Of a stretch of 34,523 nucleotides of DNA, positions 1-6,281 are shown piece after piece. The position numbers were made by a program, and so were the translations under genes. This DNA comes from CAYNTS01 sp964400495 (GTDB lineage Bacteria; Fidelibacterota; Marinisomatia; SCGC-AAA003-L08; D37C17). The notes below the pieces were generated by a model, which was given only the letters and a program-made list of their open reading frames with translations, did no database searches and was not told the origin of the DNA. Each line of letters begins with the position of its first letter. Positions within the stretch are counted from its first letter, which is position 1. Where the stretch lies: NCBI GenBank assembly GCA_964400495.1, contig CAYNTS010000018.1, positions 1-34,523 on the forward strand, read 5' to 3'.

Positions 1-210
1 TGTCTGTTTCTTTTTTACTCAAATCCTAAAAAGTACTAATTATTGTGAAGAACCAGTTTTTTTATTATTTATAGTATTACAATCCAAATTCATTAACTAA
101 TTAAAATTCCGGTAAAATATAAATTCTTCCCAGTTTGGGTGATACTGGCAACATAACCATGCATATTTATGCAAAAATAGAAAATATAAATTTAAAATAT
201 AGTAAGTTAT
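1..210. other. AT-rich stretch with no recognisable gene
   Basis: I see no convincing reading frame, RNA gene or repeat here. It lies downstream, in minus-strand terms, of the tRNA remnant and terminator at 211-306, so it is probably the flank of the scarred tRNA locus. Confidence 0.4.
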
Positions 211-218
211 TAAAAATG

Positions 219-253
219 AAAAAGCCTCTAACTACTAAGTAATTAAAGGCTTT
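219..253 (-). terminator. Rho-independent terminator after the first tRNA-Pro remnant
   Basis: A 7-bp stem (AAAGCCT at 221-227, AGGCTTT at 247-253) has a 19-nt loop. On the minus strand it is followed by a run of five T. It sits just after the 3' end of the tRNA-Pro remnant, as the terminator of the original tRNA gene would. A shorter-looped relative with the same stem core lies after the second remnant at 1942-1967. Confidence 0.6.
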
Positions 254-257
254 ATAG

Positions 258-298
258 TGTCGAGGTGGCAGGATTCGAACCTGCGACCCCCTGCTCCC
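258..298. repeat. 41-bp exact direct repeat, copy 1 (tRNA-Pro 3' end)
   Basis: This is identical base for base to 1977-2017 and in the same orientation. It spans the T arm, variable region and most of the anticodon arm of the two tRNA-Pro remnants. It diverges inside the anticodon loop (CCAAA here, CCGAG in copy 2), the usual place for an integrase core site. Confidence 0.85.
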
Positions 299-306
299 AA
301 AGCAGG
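260..306 (-). pseudogene. tRNA-Pro(TGG) 3'-half remnant
   Basis: Read on the minus strand, this is a clean 3' half of a tRNA. It has an anticodon arm (CCTGC, loop TTTGGGA, GCAGG), a 5-nt variable region, a T arm (GCAGG, TTCGAAT, CCTGC) and the 3' acceptor strand CACCTCG with discriminator A at 260. The loop puts TGG at the anticodon, which is proline. There is no D arm and no 5' acceptor strand: upstream of 306 the sequence is unrelated. It therefore cannot fold as a tRNA. CCA is not encoded. Such half tRNAs are typical of integration scars, since tyrosine integrases often cross over in the anticodon loop and leave a 3' half at one element end. Confidence 0.75.
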
Positions 307-319
307 ATGGATTAATTAT
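286..319. repeat. Anticodon-arm direct repeat, copy A
   Basis: It matches 533-565 with one gap and four substitutions. The match covers the tRNA-Pro anticodon hairpin and also continues about 13 bp past it into non-tRNA sequence (GATGGATTAATTAT here, GATGGATTTATTAT there). The repeat unit is therefore larger than the tRNA part and probably includes element-derived sequence. The two copies bracket the 63-aa gene. Confidence 0.7.
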
Positions 320-341
320 ATTTAGTGTACTATATTAAGGT

Positions 342-533
342 ATGAAGAAAGAACTAAATAATAAACAAAAATCACAAGAAATAGCCTACAATAGAGCAAA
401 AAGAGCCCACCAAGGGAAAAATCATTGGCATGTTAATAAGAGATCTAATGTTATTATCTGCAAATTCTGTGAAACTAAAATTGCTATCTGGAAAAATCCA
501 AAATACTGTCCAAATTGTTTAGAAGGGAAGTAA
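342..533 (+). CDS. Small zinc-ribbon-like protein (63 aa), unknown function
   Basis: This is a 63-aa basic protein. The first 35 residues are lysine/arginine-rich and probably helical. The C-terminal half carries two CxxC knuckles (C40/C43 and C56/C59, 12 residues apart), the spacing of a small zinc ribbon that could bind one zinc ion. I do not recognise a family. The ribosome-binding site is poor: AAGG lies only 1 nt before the ATG. The gene sits between two anticodon-arm repeats, and its stop codon overlaps the second. It may be a minimal cargo or recombination-directionality type gene of a mobile islet, but that is a guess. The ordered cysteines argue for a real gene; the weak start argues for caution. 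Confidence 0.45.
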   Translation: MKKELNNKQKSQEIAYNRAKRAHQGKNHWHVNKRSNVIICKFCETKIAIWKNPKYCPNCLEGK

Positions 534-565
534 CCCCTACTCCTAAAGTAGGATGGATTTATTAT
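533..565. repeat. Anticodon-arm direct repeat, copy B (diverged)
   Basis: On the minus strand this forms the hairpin CCTAC, TTTAGGA, GTAGG. Compared with copy A, the stem G-C pair (293/303) is replaced by A-T (539/549), so pairing is kept. One loop base also differs. No T arm follows on the 3' side, so it is not a tRNA remnant in the full sense. It overlaps the stop codon of the 63-aa gene. Confidence 0.65.
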
Positions 566-1921
566 TTATTCACAAGTATTTTGACATTCTTGTAAAGTAT
601 TAAATGCTTCAACTCCACAACAGCCTGTTATAAATTCTTCACACTGATTAGTAGATTGATTATAATAATAAGTAGGACATATGCCATCACAAGGTCCTAC
701 TTCAGGAGTAACATAACATTCTTGATTTTGATTAACTTGATTCCAATAATCTATTCGTAAATCTCTTAAAAGCAAAGTTAATTCTTCTATACCATCAATT
801 GCAGAATAGGCTTCAAAAGTAACTTGCTTGGAAACACCTTCATATATTATTTGAATAAATTCAGCTCCTCCATCGTTACAATCTGGACATCCATATACAT
901 CATCAAGTGATTGAAAATATTCAAAATCTATTAGATTCACTAAATATTGCCAAGATTCTTGATTTAAATTATCCTCTAATGTTAAATCTGGATATTCCTG
1001 ATCATATGGATTCCAACAGCTACTTGCTTTAAATAAAACGTTACTATTATCTAATTCTAATTCAAATACACAATATCCCCACCAGCTGCCATAAGAGGCA
1101 CCACTATTGATTTGTATTGAACTAAGGGGATTTAAAATCATTTCAATCAATAACACTGCATCTAGAACATCTAATTGACTATCTCCATTCATGTCAGCAG
1201 CGCTATATTCTAATTCATCAGTTGGGTCTCCTAGTATAAACGAAACCAATAGGACTACATCTAATACATTGATTTCTCCATCAAAATTAATATCTCCAAG
1301 GGTTATCGGATTATTAGTTCCACAGACTTCTTCACATTCTTCTATTGTATTATATATCCAATTAGACCAATCAACTCCATATCCATCTATGGGACTACAA
1401 TACATAGTTTGACATTCACCATCAACATATCCAAAACCAATTACGGTCCCACATTCAGGAAATGGTATGCCAGATAAATCTATACAATCATTCACAGATG
1501 AATTACAATCAGCTAGATTTCCCTCTAAATCATAAAAATCAGCGTAACATCCACCACAATAATTCGATATACAATCTACAGGGGTATTTATTTGACACTC
1601 TTCTACGATACATGGATCTACAAAACATGCAACAGGGAACTCACAATCTTGAGAAAGATTTATTTCTAAAACTTCAAAAGCATTGCATTCAACACATGTA
1701 ACTTCTTCACCTAAATCAACTTCAACGAATCTATTAACATATAAGTCGATATTAGTTATAGAATCATCAAAGATAACATTCGTTGGTGCTATATCTTGTA
1801 TTTCATGATGTATTGCATATTGACTACAAGCATCTTGACAATCTGTAACTTCATATTCATAAAGATAACCTGTAATGGCATATAATTGACAAAGCAATAG
1901 ATTTAAAATAAAGAATCTCAT
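566..1921 (-). CDS. Secreted cysteine-rich protein with dockerin-like and Kunitz-type regions
   Basis: The 451-aa product begins with a hydrophobic signal peptide (about residues 1-18), so it is probably exported. Residues 20-205 are rich in cysteines, including a CGGC motif near the middle. Residues 207-263 hold two calcium-loop repeats of dockerin type (GDINFDGEINVLD, then DMNGDSQLDVLD). A further unknown domain has a CPDC motif. Residues 402-451 show six cysteines spaced as in Kunitz/BPTI domains (8, 15, 7, 10 and 3 residues between them; BPTI has 12 in the fourth gap), with YYYN and F at the expected places. Two extra cysteines are present. The P1-equivalent residue is Asp, so trypsin inhibition is unlikely. 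No good ribosome-binding site is visible. The gene lies between two tRNA scars and is probably cargo. Confidence 0.8.
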   Translation of the reverse strand: MRFFILNLLLCQLYAITGYLYEYEVTDCQDACSQYAIHHEIQDIAPTNVIFDDSITNIDLYVNRFVEVDLGEEVTCVECNAFEVLEINLSQDCEFPVACFVDPCIVEECQINTPVDCISNYCGGCYADFYDLEGNLADCNSSVNDCIDLSGIPFPECGTVIGFGYVDGECQTMYCSPIDGYGVDWSNWIYNTIEECEEVCGTNNPITLGDINFDGEINVLDVVLLVSFILGDPTDELEYSAADMNGDSQLDVLDAVLLIEMILNPLSSIQINSGASYGSWWGYCVFELELDNSNVLFKASSCWNPYDQEYPDLTLEDNLNQESWQYLVNLIDFEYFQSLDDVYGCPDCNDGGAEFIQIIYEGVSKQVTFEAYSAIDGIEELTLLLRDLRIDYWNQVNQNQECYVTPEVGPCDGICPTYYYNQSTNQCEEFITGCCGVEAFNTLQECQNTCE

Positions 1922-1941
1922 AATGATTAAATATACAAAAT

Positions 1942-1967
1942 AAAAAAGCCTCTATCAAAGAGGCTTT
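1942..1967 (-). terminator. Rho-independent terminator after the second tRNA-Pro remnant
   Basis: A perfect 9-bp stem (1945-1953 with 1959-1967) and 5-nt loop are followed on the minus strand by six T. It lies between the tRNA remnant and the start of the cysteine-rich gene at 1921. That gene therefore needs a promoter in the 20 or so bases between them, or read-through. Confidence 0.8.
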
Positions 1968-1976
1968 CTAATTTGT

Positions 1977-2017
1977 TGTCGAGGTGGCAGGATTCGAACC
2001 TGCGACCCCCTGCTCCC
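1977..2017. repeat. 41-bp exact direct repeat, copy 2 (tRNA-Pro 3' end)
   Basis: Identical to 258-298 and in the same orientation, about 1.7 kb away. The pair brackets the 63-aa gene and the cysteine-rich secreted protein gene. It could support excision by homologous recombination, or be what remains of attachment sites. Confidence 0.85.
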
Positions 2018-2022
2018 GAGGC
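1979..2022 (-). pseudogene. tRNA-Pro(CGG) 3'-half remnant
   Basis: The 3' acceptor strand, T arm, variable region and 3' anticodon stem are identical to the first remnant. The loop reads CTCGGGA, giving anticodon CGG (proline). The 5' anticodon strand has decayed: only two of five positions pair as Watson-Crick. There is no D arm or 5' acceptor strand. It cannot make a working tRNA. The different anticodon suggests that two separate proline tRNA genes, or one changed copy, contributed to the scars. Confidence 0.75.
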
Positions 2023-2103
2023 TATTTACCCTAAAATACAGCAATTTGATAAATCTTTCGTAAATTAAGGATATGGATACTATGTTAACTTACAATACTA
2101 ACT

Positions 2104-3066
2104 CTAAGACTGGTCCAGTTTGTGGGGGCAGGGCAGAATATCTCCAAAATAATAATTAAATGGTGAATCACCATCCTGCGTTTTATAGTATAAATTTACA
2201 AATTGATCAAAATATGTGCGCCTTCCAGATAATATCCACGACCCATTATATAGTGGACCTTCTACCATAATTTTAGTTGATAATAAACTGATATTACCTG
2301 AACCTTTACTAAAGTCCCAATAATCTTTTATTGGATTTGTATTTGCTAATCGACCATTTTTTGAATTACCTTCTCGAGAAGTAATACTTAAAACTGAAGA
2401 GAGTCGTCCACCATAATTGGATGGAAACCCACCTGCTAAAAATTCTGAATCCGAAATCATGTCTGCATTAAATGTTGAAAATACTCCACCAATATGGTAT
2501 GGATTATATATTTCAGTACCATCTAGTAAAATTAAATTTTCATCAGGACTTCCACCCCTTACAATTAATGCAGCATTAAAATCATTACTTGCACTTACGC
2601 TTGGTAGAAGTTGAATTGTACGAAACAAATCAGATTCGATGAAAGCAGTTGTTTTACGAATATCATTATGGGTTAAGTTGATTCTGCTAATATCTACTCT
2701 TTTTTCAAAACGCATTCTTTCTGCTGAAACCTTTATTTCATCTCCTTGGATGGGTTCAGGTATTAATTCGAAGTTATACTTTAGGCCATTTTCTGCAATT
2801 AAAATAGTTTTTTCTAAAGTAATATATCCAATCATCATAATATTCAAGGTAAAACTACCAGGCAAAAGGTTGGGAAGAATGTAATAACCACTCACATCTG
2901 CAGCCGTTCCTTGCCCAGTTTGAATAATCATTAAACTTGTATAAGGGAGTGGTTCACCTGTCGAAGCATCCTTAATTGTTCCAGAAATATTAGATGCATT
3001 TAACATGTTAATAATAGTTAAAATAGTCAATATTAAATATATAATATTTATTTTAATTGGTTTCAA
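2104..3066 (-). pseudogene. Truncated TonB-dependent receptor (N-terminal domain and plug only)
   Basis: The frame encodes a signal peptide, a carboxypeptidase-regulatory-like beta-sandwich (ISGTIKDASTGEPLPYTSL onward) and a TonB receptor plug (VRGGSPDENLILLDG, then NPYHIGGVFSTFNADMI). The plug is normally followed by a 22-strand barrel of several hundred residues. Here homology-like sequence stops after YYFGDI at about 2133, and ten unrelated residues lead to a stop at 2104. Without the barrel it cannot work as an outer-membrane transporter. The frame is open from an ATG at 3084, but that ATG lies in the terminator of the upstream ribosomal operon. A TTG at 3066, giving MKPIKINIIYLILTIL, makes a better signal peptide. 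The break lies about 110 bp from a tRNA scar, which suggests a deletion or insertion event. Confidence 0.75.
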
Positions 3067-3071
3067 TAAAC

Positions 3072-3104
3072 AAAAAAGCCCCATGTAATTTATTAATGAG
3101 GCTT
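3072..3104 (-). terminator. Rho-independent terminator of rng-rplU-rpmA
   Basis: On the minus strand a 9-bp stem (AAGCCTCAT with ATGGGGCTT, one G-T pair) with an 11-nt loop is followed by six T. It lies 23 bp after rpmA. It overlaps the ATG at 3084 of the receptor pseudogene, which is why I place that start further in. Confidence 0.8.
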
Positions 3105-3126
3105 GAGATTAAATAATAACAAAAGA

Positions 3127-3384
3127 TTAACTTTCCGCAATTATACTAACTTGTTTTTTATCACGACCTTTTCGGTGAAATTTAACTTTTCCATTACTTT
3201 TAGCAAACAAAGTATCATCTTTGCCTTTGCCAACATTCAAACCAGGATGAATTTTAGTACCTCGTTGACGAACAATTATTGAACCAGCAGAAACAGTCTG
3301 ACCATCGGTTCGTTTCACACCAAGTCTATTGGCATTACTATCTCTTCCGTTTTTGGAGCTTCCAACACCTTTCTTATGTGCCAT
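3127..3384 (-). CDS. rpmA: 50S ribosomal protein L27
   Basis: The 85-aa product has the usual L27 length. It starts with the standard MAHKKGVGSSKNGRDS, whose flexible tail reaches the peptidyl-transferase centre. GVKRTDGQ and the basic core, including GSIIVRQRGTKIHPG, follow. There is no cleavable N-terminal extension of the kind seen in Firmicutes. Its ATG overlaps the rplU stop by one base (TAATG), so translation is probably coupled. L21 and L27 are neighbours in nearly all bacteria. Confidence 0.97.
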   Translation of the reverse strand: MAHKKGVGSSKNGRDSNANRLGVKRTDGQTVSAGSIIVRQRGTKIHPGLNVGKGKDDTLFAKSNGKVKFHRKGRDKKQVSIIAES

Positions 3385-3821
3385 TATTTACTCTCTTTCT
3401 TTGTTGTTGCTTTTTTTGCAGCTGGTTTCTTTGTTGCTGTTTTTTTGGTTACGGTTTTTTTAGCAGCAGGTTTTGCAGGTTCTGCTTTCTTTTTCGGGGT
3501 AGCTTTTTTAGCACCACCTAACTTACCAATTTTAATCGTACTAAATTCTTGACGGTGACCATTTCTACGTTGATAACCTTTTCGTCGTTTAAATTTAAAA
3601 ACGATAATTTTTTTCTCACGACTATGAGAAAGCACTTTTGCGTCAACCTTCATATTTTCAATGTATGGATTACCAATATTTTGTTTGGATCCATCATCAA
3701 AATACATAATTTTATCAATGGATACTTTTGAACCTTCTTTTTCAGAAATATGAGGTACTTTAAGTTCCATTCCTTCTTCAATTTTATACTGTTTTCCAGC
3801 GTATTCTATTAATGCGTACAT
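3384..3821 (-). CDS. rplU: 50S ribosomal protein L21 with a Lys/Ala-rich tail
   Basis: Residues 1-102 match L21, which binds 23S rRNA: MYALIEYAGKQYKIEEG at the start and the basic KFKRRKGYQRRNGHRQ near the end of the core. The usual length is about 103 aa, but this protein has 145. The extra 40 or so residues are a low-complexity tail of Lys, Ala, Thr and Pro (KKATPKKKAEPAKPAAKK and similar), like the tails of histone H1-like proteins. Such a tail may strengthen rRNA or DNA contacts or be disordered. It is the middle gene of rng-rplU-rpmA, 55 bp after rng. Confidence 0.96.
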   Translation of the reverse strand: MYALIEYAGKQYKIEEGMELKVPHISEKEGSKVSIDKIMYFDDGSKQNIGNPYIENMKVDAKVLSHSREKKIIVFKFKRRKGYQRRNGHRQEFSTIKIGKLGGAKKATPKKKAEPAKPAAKKTVTKKTATKKPAAKKATTKKESK

Positions 3822-3876
3822 AATTACATCCTAAATTAGCTTATAAATTTATCCAATATTTGCTTAACATAGCAAG

Positions 3877-5412
3877 TTAAACTTCTGAAGTAACATCCTT
3901 TTTTCGTTTTTTCGAATATACTTTAAATTCATCCAAGGATAACTGAGGGTCAGCTTGGATATCAATCAACATCCAATTATCCCACATAAAACCACTTATC
4001 ACTTTAGATTTTGTTTCATTAATATAATCCACCATGTTTTGGTGCATATAAATGATTAATCGTCTATCTTTTGCTTTTACTCTAAATCGTTTTAACCAAT
4101 TTTCAATTTTAGTTATTATTGTATCTTTGGACGATATTCGACCTAATCCATTACAAGTTGGACACTCTTCACTAACTGTATGTAACAAACTTAATCGAAT
4201 TCGTTGACGAGTCATTTCAAGCAGACCAAAATTGGAAAATTCTGCTAACGATACTTTTGCTCTATCTTTTTTTAGCGTATTTTTTAACTCATCAAAAACT
4301 TTTTTACGGTTTGCAGGTTCTTGGAGGTCAATAAAATCAATTACAATTAACCCACCTATATCTCGAAGGCGTAGTTGTCGAGCTGTTTCTCTTGCTGCTT
4401 CCAAATTAATTTTTAATGAATTCTCTTCATGGTTCTTTTTACCGATAAAACGACCACTGTTTACATCTACCACTACCATGGCTTCAGTATGTTCAATAAT
4501 CAAATAAGCTCCACTTTTGAGCCAAACTTTACGCCGAAGACTTTTGTCAATTTGGTCTTCAATTTTATATTGGTCAAAAATCGACCCCTTTTTGCGTACA
4601 AATTCAATTTTATTATTTTGGGAGGGGTTGGTTTCTTTGATATAGCTTGAAACTCTTCTATAAAGAGATTTGTTGTCAATAACCAATCTATCAATTTCTG
4701 AAGTAAATAAATCACGAATCACTCTATCAGAAGTGGCAAAATCTTGATACGCCAAAACTGGTGCAGTTTTCTGCATTACTGTTGAATTTGTTTGCTCCCA
4801 AATTTCCCACAATCTGTTGTAATCTGCTTCAAGTAATTTTTGATCTTTTCCTTGTGCGACAGTGCGAACAATTAATCCAAAATCATCTGGTTTAAAGTTT
4901 TTTACAACTTTCCTAAGTCTTCTTTTTTCGTATTTATCTGATATTTTACGTGAAATGCCAATGTAATTTGCTTTGGGTACAAGTACCATCATATTGCCAG
5001 GAATAGAAATGTCAGTTGTAACTCTCGGACCTTTCCCCATAAATGGTTCTTTAATTACCTGAACTAGAATTTCATCATTTACTTTTAAGTCTCCCCCAGG
5101 GTTGTTTATTTTAGTATTTGATGGTTTTTTTTCATCTTCTTTTTCATCGTCATCAATAGAAAAAGAAAGATTTTTTTCAATATTTCCTATTTCAGAGAAT
5201 GGTAAAAATGCATTTATACTATATCCAATATCAACAAAGGCAGCTTGCATTCCAGGAATAACATTTTGCACTTTACCTTTATAAATGTTTCCAACCATTC
5301 GTTGATGGTCGGGTTGCTCTATAAATAATTCTGCTAGAACGCCATTGTCAGTAATTGCAATGCGTGTACTTCCAGCAGAAACATTTATAAATATTTCTTT
5401 TCCAGATTTCAT
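3877..5412 (-). CDS. rng: Ribonuclease G (RNase E/G family)
   Basis: This is an endoribonuclease of mRNA decay and rRNA 5' maturation. An S1 RNA-binding domain comes first (VGNIYKGKVQNVIPGMQAAF), interrupted by an acidic insert (DDDEKEDEKK). The catalytic part has the two magnesium-binding aspartates, in DVNSG (about residue 316) and IDFID (about 359), and the CPTCNG zinc-link motif used for dimerisation. The length of about 511 aa suits RNase G, and no RNase E scaffold tail is present. I place the start at the ATG at 5412, preceded by AGG at a good distance. A GTG at 5448 extends the frame by 12 residues but has no ribosome-binding site. It is the first gene of the operon with rplU and rpmA, a common FCB-group arrangement. 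Confidence 0.93.
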   Translation of the reverse strand: MKSGKEIFINVSAGSTRIAITDNGVLAELFIEQPDHQRMVGNIYKGKVQNVIPGMQAAFVDIGYSINAFLPFSEIGNIEKNLSFSIDDDEKEDEKKPSNTKINNPGGDLKVNDEILVQVIKEPFMGKGPRVTTDISIPGNMMVLVPKANYIGISRKISDKYEKRRLRKVVKNFKPDDFGLIVRTVAQGKDQKLLEADYNRLWEIWEQTNSTVMQKTAPVLAYQDFATSDRVIRDLFTSEIDRLVIDNKSLYRRVSSYIKETNPSQNNKIEFVRKKGSIFDQYKIEDQIDKSLRRKVWLKSGAYLIIEHTEAMVVVDVNSGRFIGKKNHEENSLKINLEAARETARQLRLRDIGGLIVIDFIDLQEPANRKKVFDELKNTLKKDRAKVSLAEFSNFGLLEMTRQRIRLSLLHTVSEECPTCNGLGRISSKDTIITKIENWLKRFRVKAKDRRLIIYMHQNMVDYINETKSKVISGFMWDNWMLIDIQADPQLSLDEFKVYSKKRKKDVTSEV

Positions 5413-5448
5413 AATAGACCTACTTCTGGTATTTATTGATTGTAACAC

Positions 5449-5875
5449 AACAAACTTGGCAGTTTACCAAGATTGTTATTATTAGAAGGATGGCTTGTTT
5501 TATAGTCTGGCTAACTATAAAGATTTAGGTAAAAGCCAGATGAGTCAAGATTGTAAATACTGTAATCTATTTTGATATTTAATAGAATGTCTCCTGACAG
5601 AAAAATAAAAAATATAATTTCAAAAACCTAATAATGGAATATGTTGCCATCACCTTCTAAATGATAAAATTATCACAAATTCCTACAGTTAACTTAATAT
5701 AAAAAGAGTTAGCTTGCCTAAACAAAGATAGAAATAATTATTCTAAGGAAGATAAAATCATTGTGTCATAAAAATTTGCTTTATTAATTGCTCTCCTTTC
5801 AAACATTGCTGTAAATTTACACGATCATTTTGATTAACTATTTAGCTAACAAATATTTATTTAGGGAGATAATAA
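5449..5875. other. Divergent intergenic region between rng and the ferredoxin gene
   Basis: There is no gene in these 427 bp. They must hold promoters for rng-rplU-rpmA (minus) and for the ferredoxin gene (plus). Besides the nested hairpin at 5491-5538 there is a small 5-bp stem (CTTGG and CCAAG, about 5455-5471) close to rng. I could not assign -35/-10 boxes with confidence. A clear AGGGAG ribosome-binding site stands before the ferredoxin ATG. Confidence 0.5.
5491..5538 (-). promoter_or_regulatory. Nested hairpin upstream of rng (leader or operator candidate)
   Basis: A perfect 8-bp inverted repeat (TTTATAGT at 5499-5506, ACTATAAA at 5514-5521, 7-nt loop) is enclosed by a 6-bp repeat (TGGCTT at 5491-5496, AAGCCA at 5533-5538). 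It lies about 80 bp before the chosen rng start. Ribosomal protein operons are often controlled through structured leaders, and a palindrome could also be a protein site. The function is inferred only. Confidence 0.35.
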
Positions 5876-6214
5876 ATGGCTTATATTATTGCTGAACCTT
5901 GTGTGGGAACATGTGATACAGCATGTGTGGAAGTTTGTCCAGTAGATTGTATACACGGACCTGAACTATTGAGTCTTGTAGAATCTGGTGGTGATTTTAC
6001 TGTAAAAGATGATGCTGGAGCTGAGGCAAAAGAATCAGGATTTGATGCAACTGACAAAACATTGTTCATTGATCCAGAAGAATGTATTGATTGTGGTGCT
6101 TGTGAACCTGAATGCCCTGTTGAAGCAATTTTTGAAGAAGATGAAGTTCCTGCTGAATGGGAAAAATTCATTAAATTGAATTACGACTATTTTGACAGAG
6201 AATATAACGGATAA
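5876..6214 (+). CDS. Ferredoxin with two Fe-S cluster motifs (7Fe or 8Fe type)
   Basis: The 112-aa protein is a soluble low-potential electron carrier. The first cluster region has C9, C13, C17 and C21-Pro, then C25 (VEVCPVDC). The second is CIDCGACEPECP near residues 68-79. Between them is an acidic insert of about 40 residues that small ferredoxins lack. The spacing of C9 to C17 matches the 3Fe-4S-binding cysteines of Azotobacter-type 7Fe ferredoxins, but C13 could allow a 4Fe-4S cluster, so the cluster count is open. The ATG follows an AGGGAG site. A strong terminator right after it makes this a single-gene unit. Confidence 0.9.
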   Translation: MAYIIAEPCVGTCDTACVEVCPVDCIHGPELLSLVESGGDFTVKDDAGAEAKESGFDATDKTLFIDPEECIDCGACEPECPVEAIFEEDEVPAEWEKFIKLNYDYFDREYNG

Positions 6215-6239
6215 TTAATTGAGATAAATAAACATAAGG

Positions 6240-6274
6240 CAAACGGCTGCTCAATTTGAGTAGCCGTTTGTCTG
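6240..6274 (+). terminator. Rho-independent terminator after the ferredoxin gene
   Basis: A 13-bp stem with one G-T pair (6240-6252 with 6258-6270) and a 5-nt AATTT loop ends in GTTTGTCT. It finishes only a few bases before the ATG of mrp at 6282, so mrp must be transcribed by read-through or by a promoter inside or before the hairpin. Confidence 0.8.
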
Positions 6275-6281
6275 TAAAATT

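Noticed and set aside
260..306. A functional tRNA-Pro gene
   Set aside because: The D arm and the 5' acceptor strand are missing, and no 5' half in either orientation was found within the neighbouring sequence.
2104..2135. End of an insertion sequence
   Set aside because: The G-rich ACTGGTCCAGTTTGTGGGGG stretch looks like an IS end, but no transposase, partner end or target duplication can be seen in the window.
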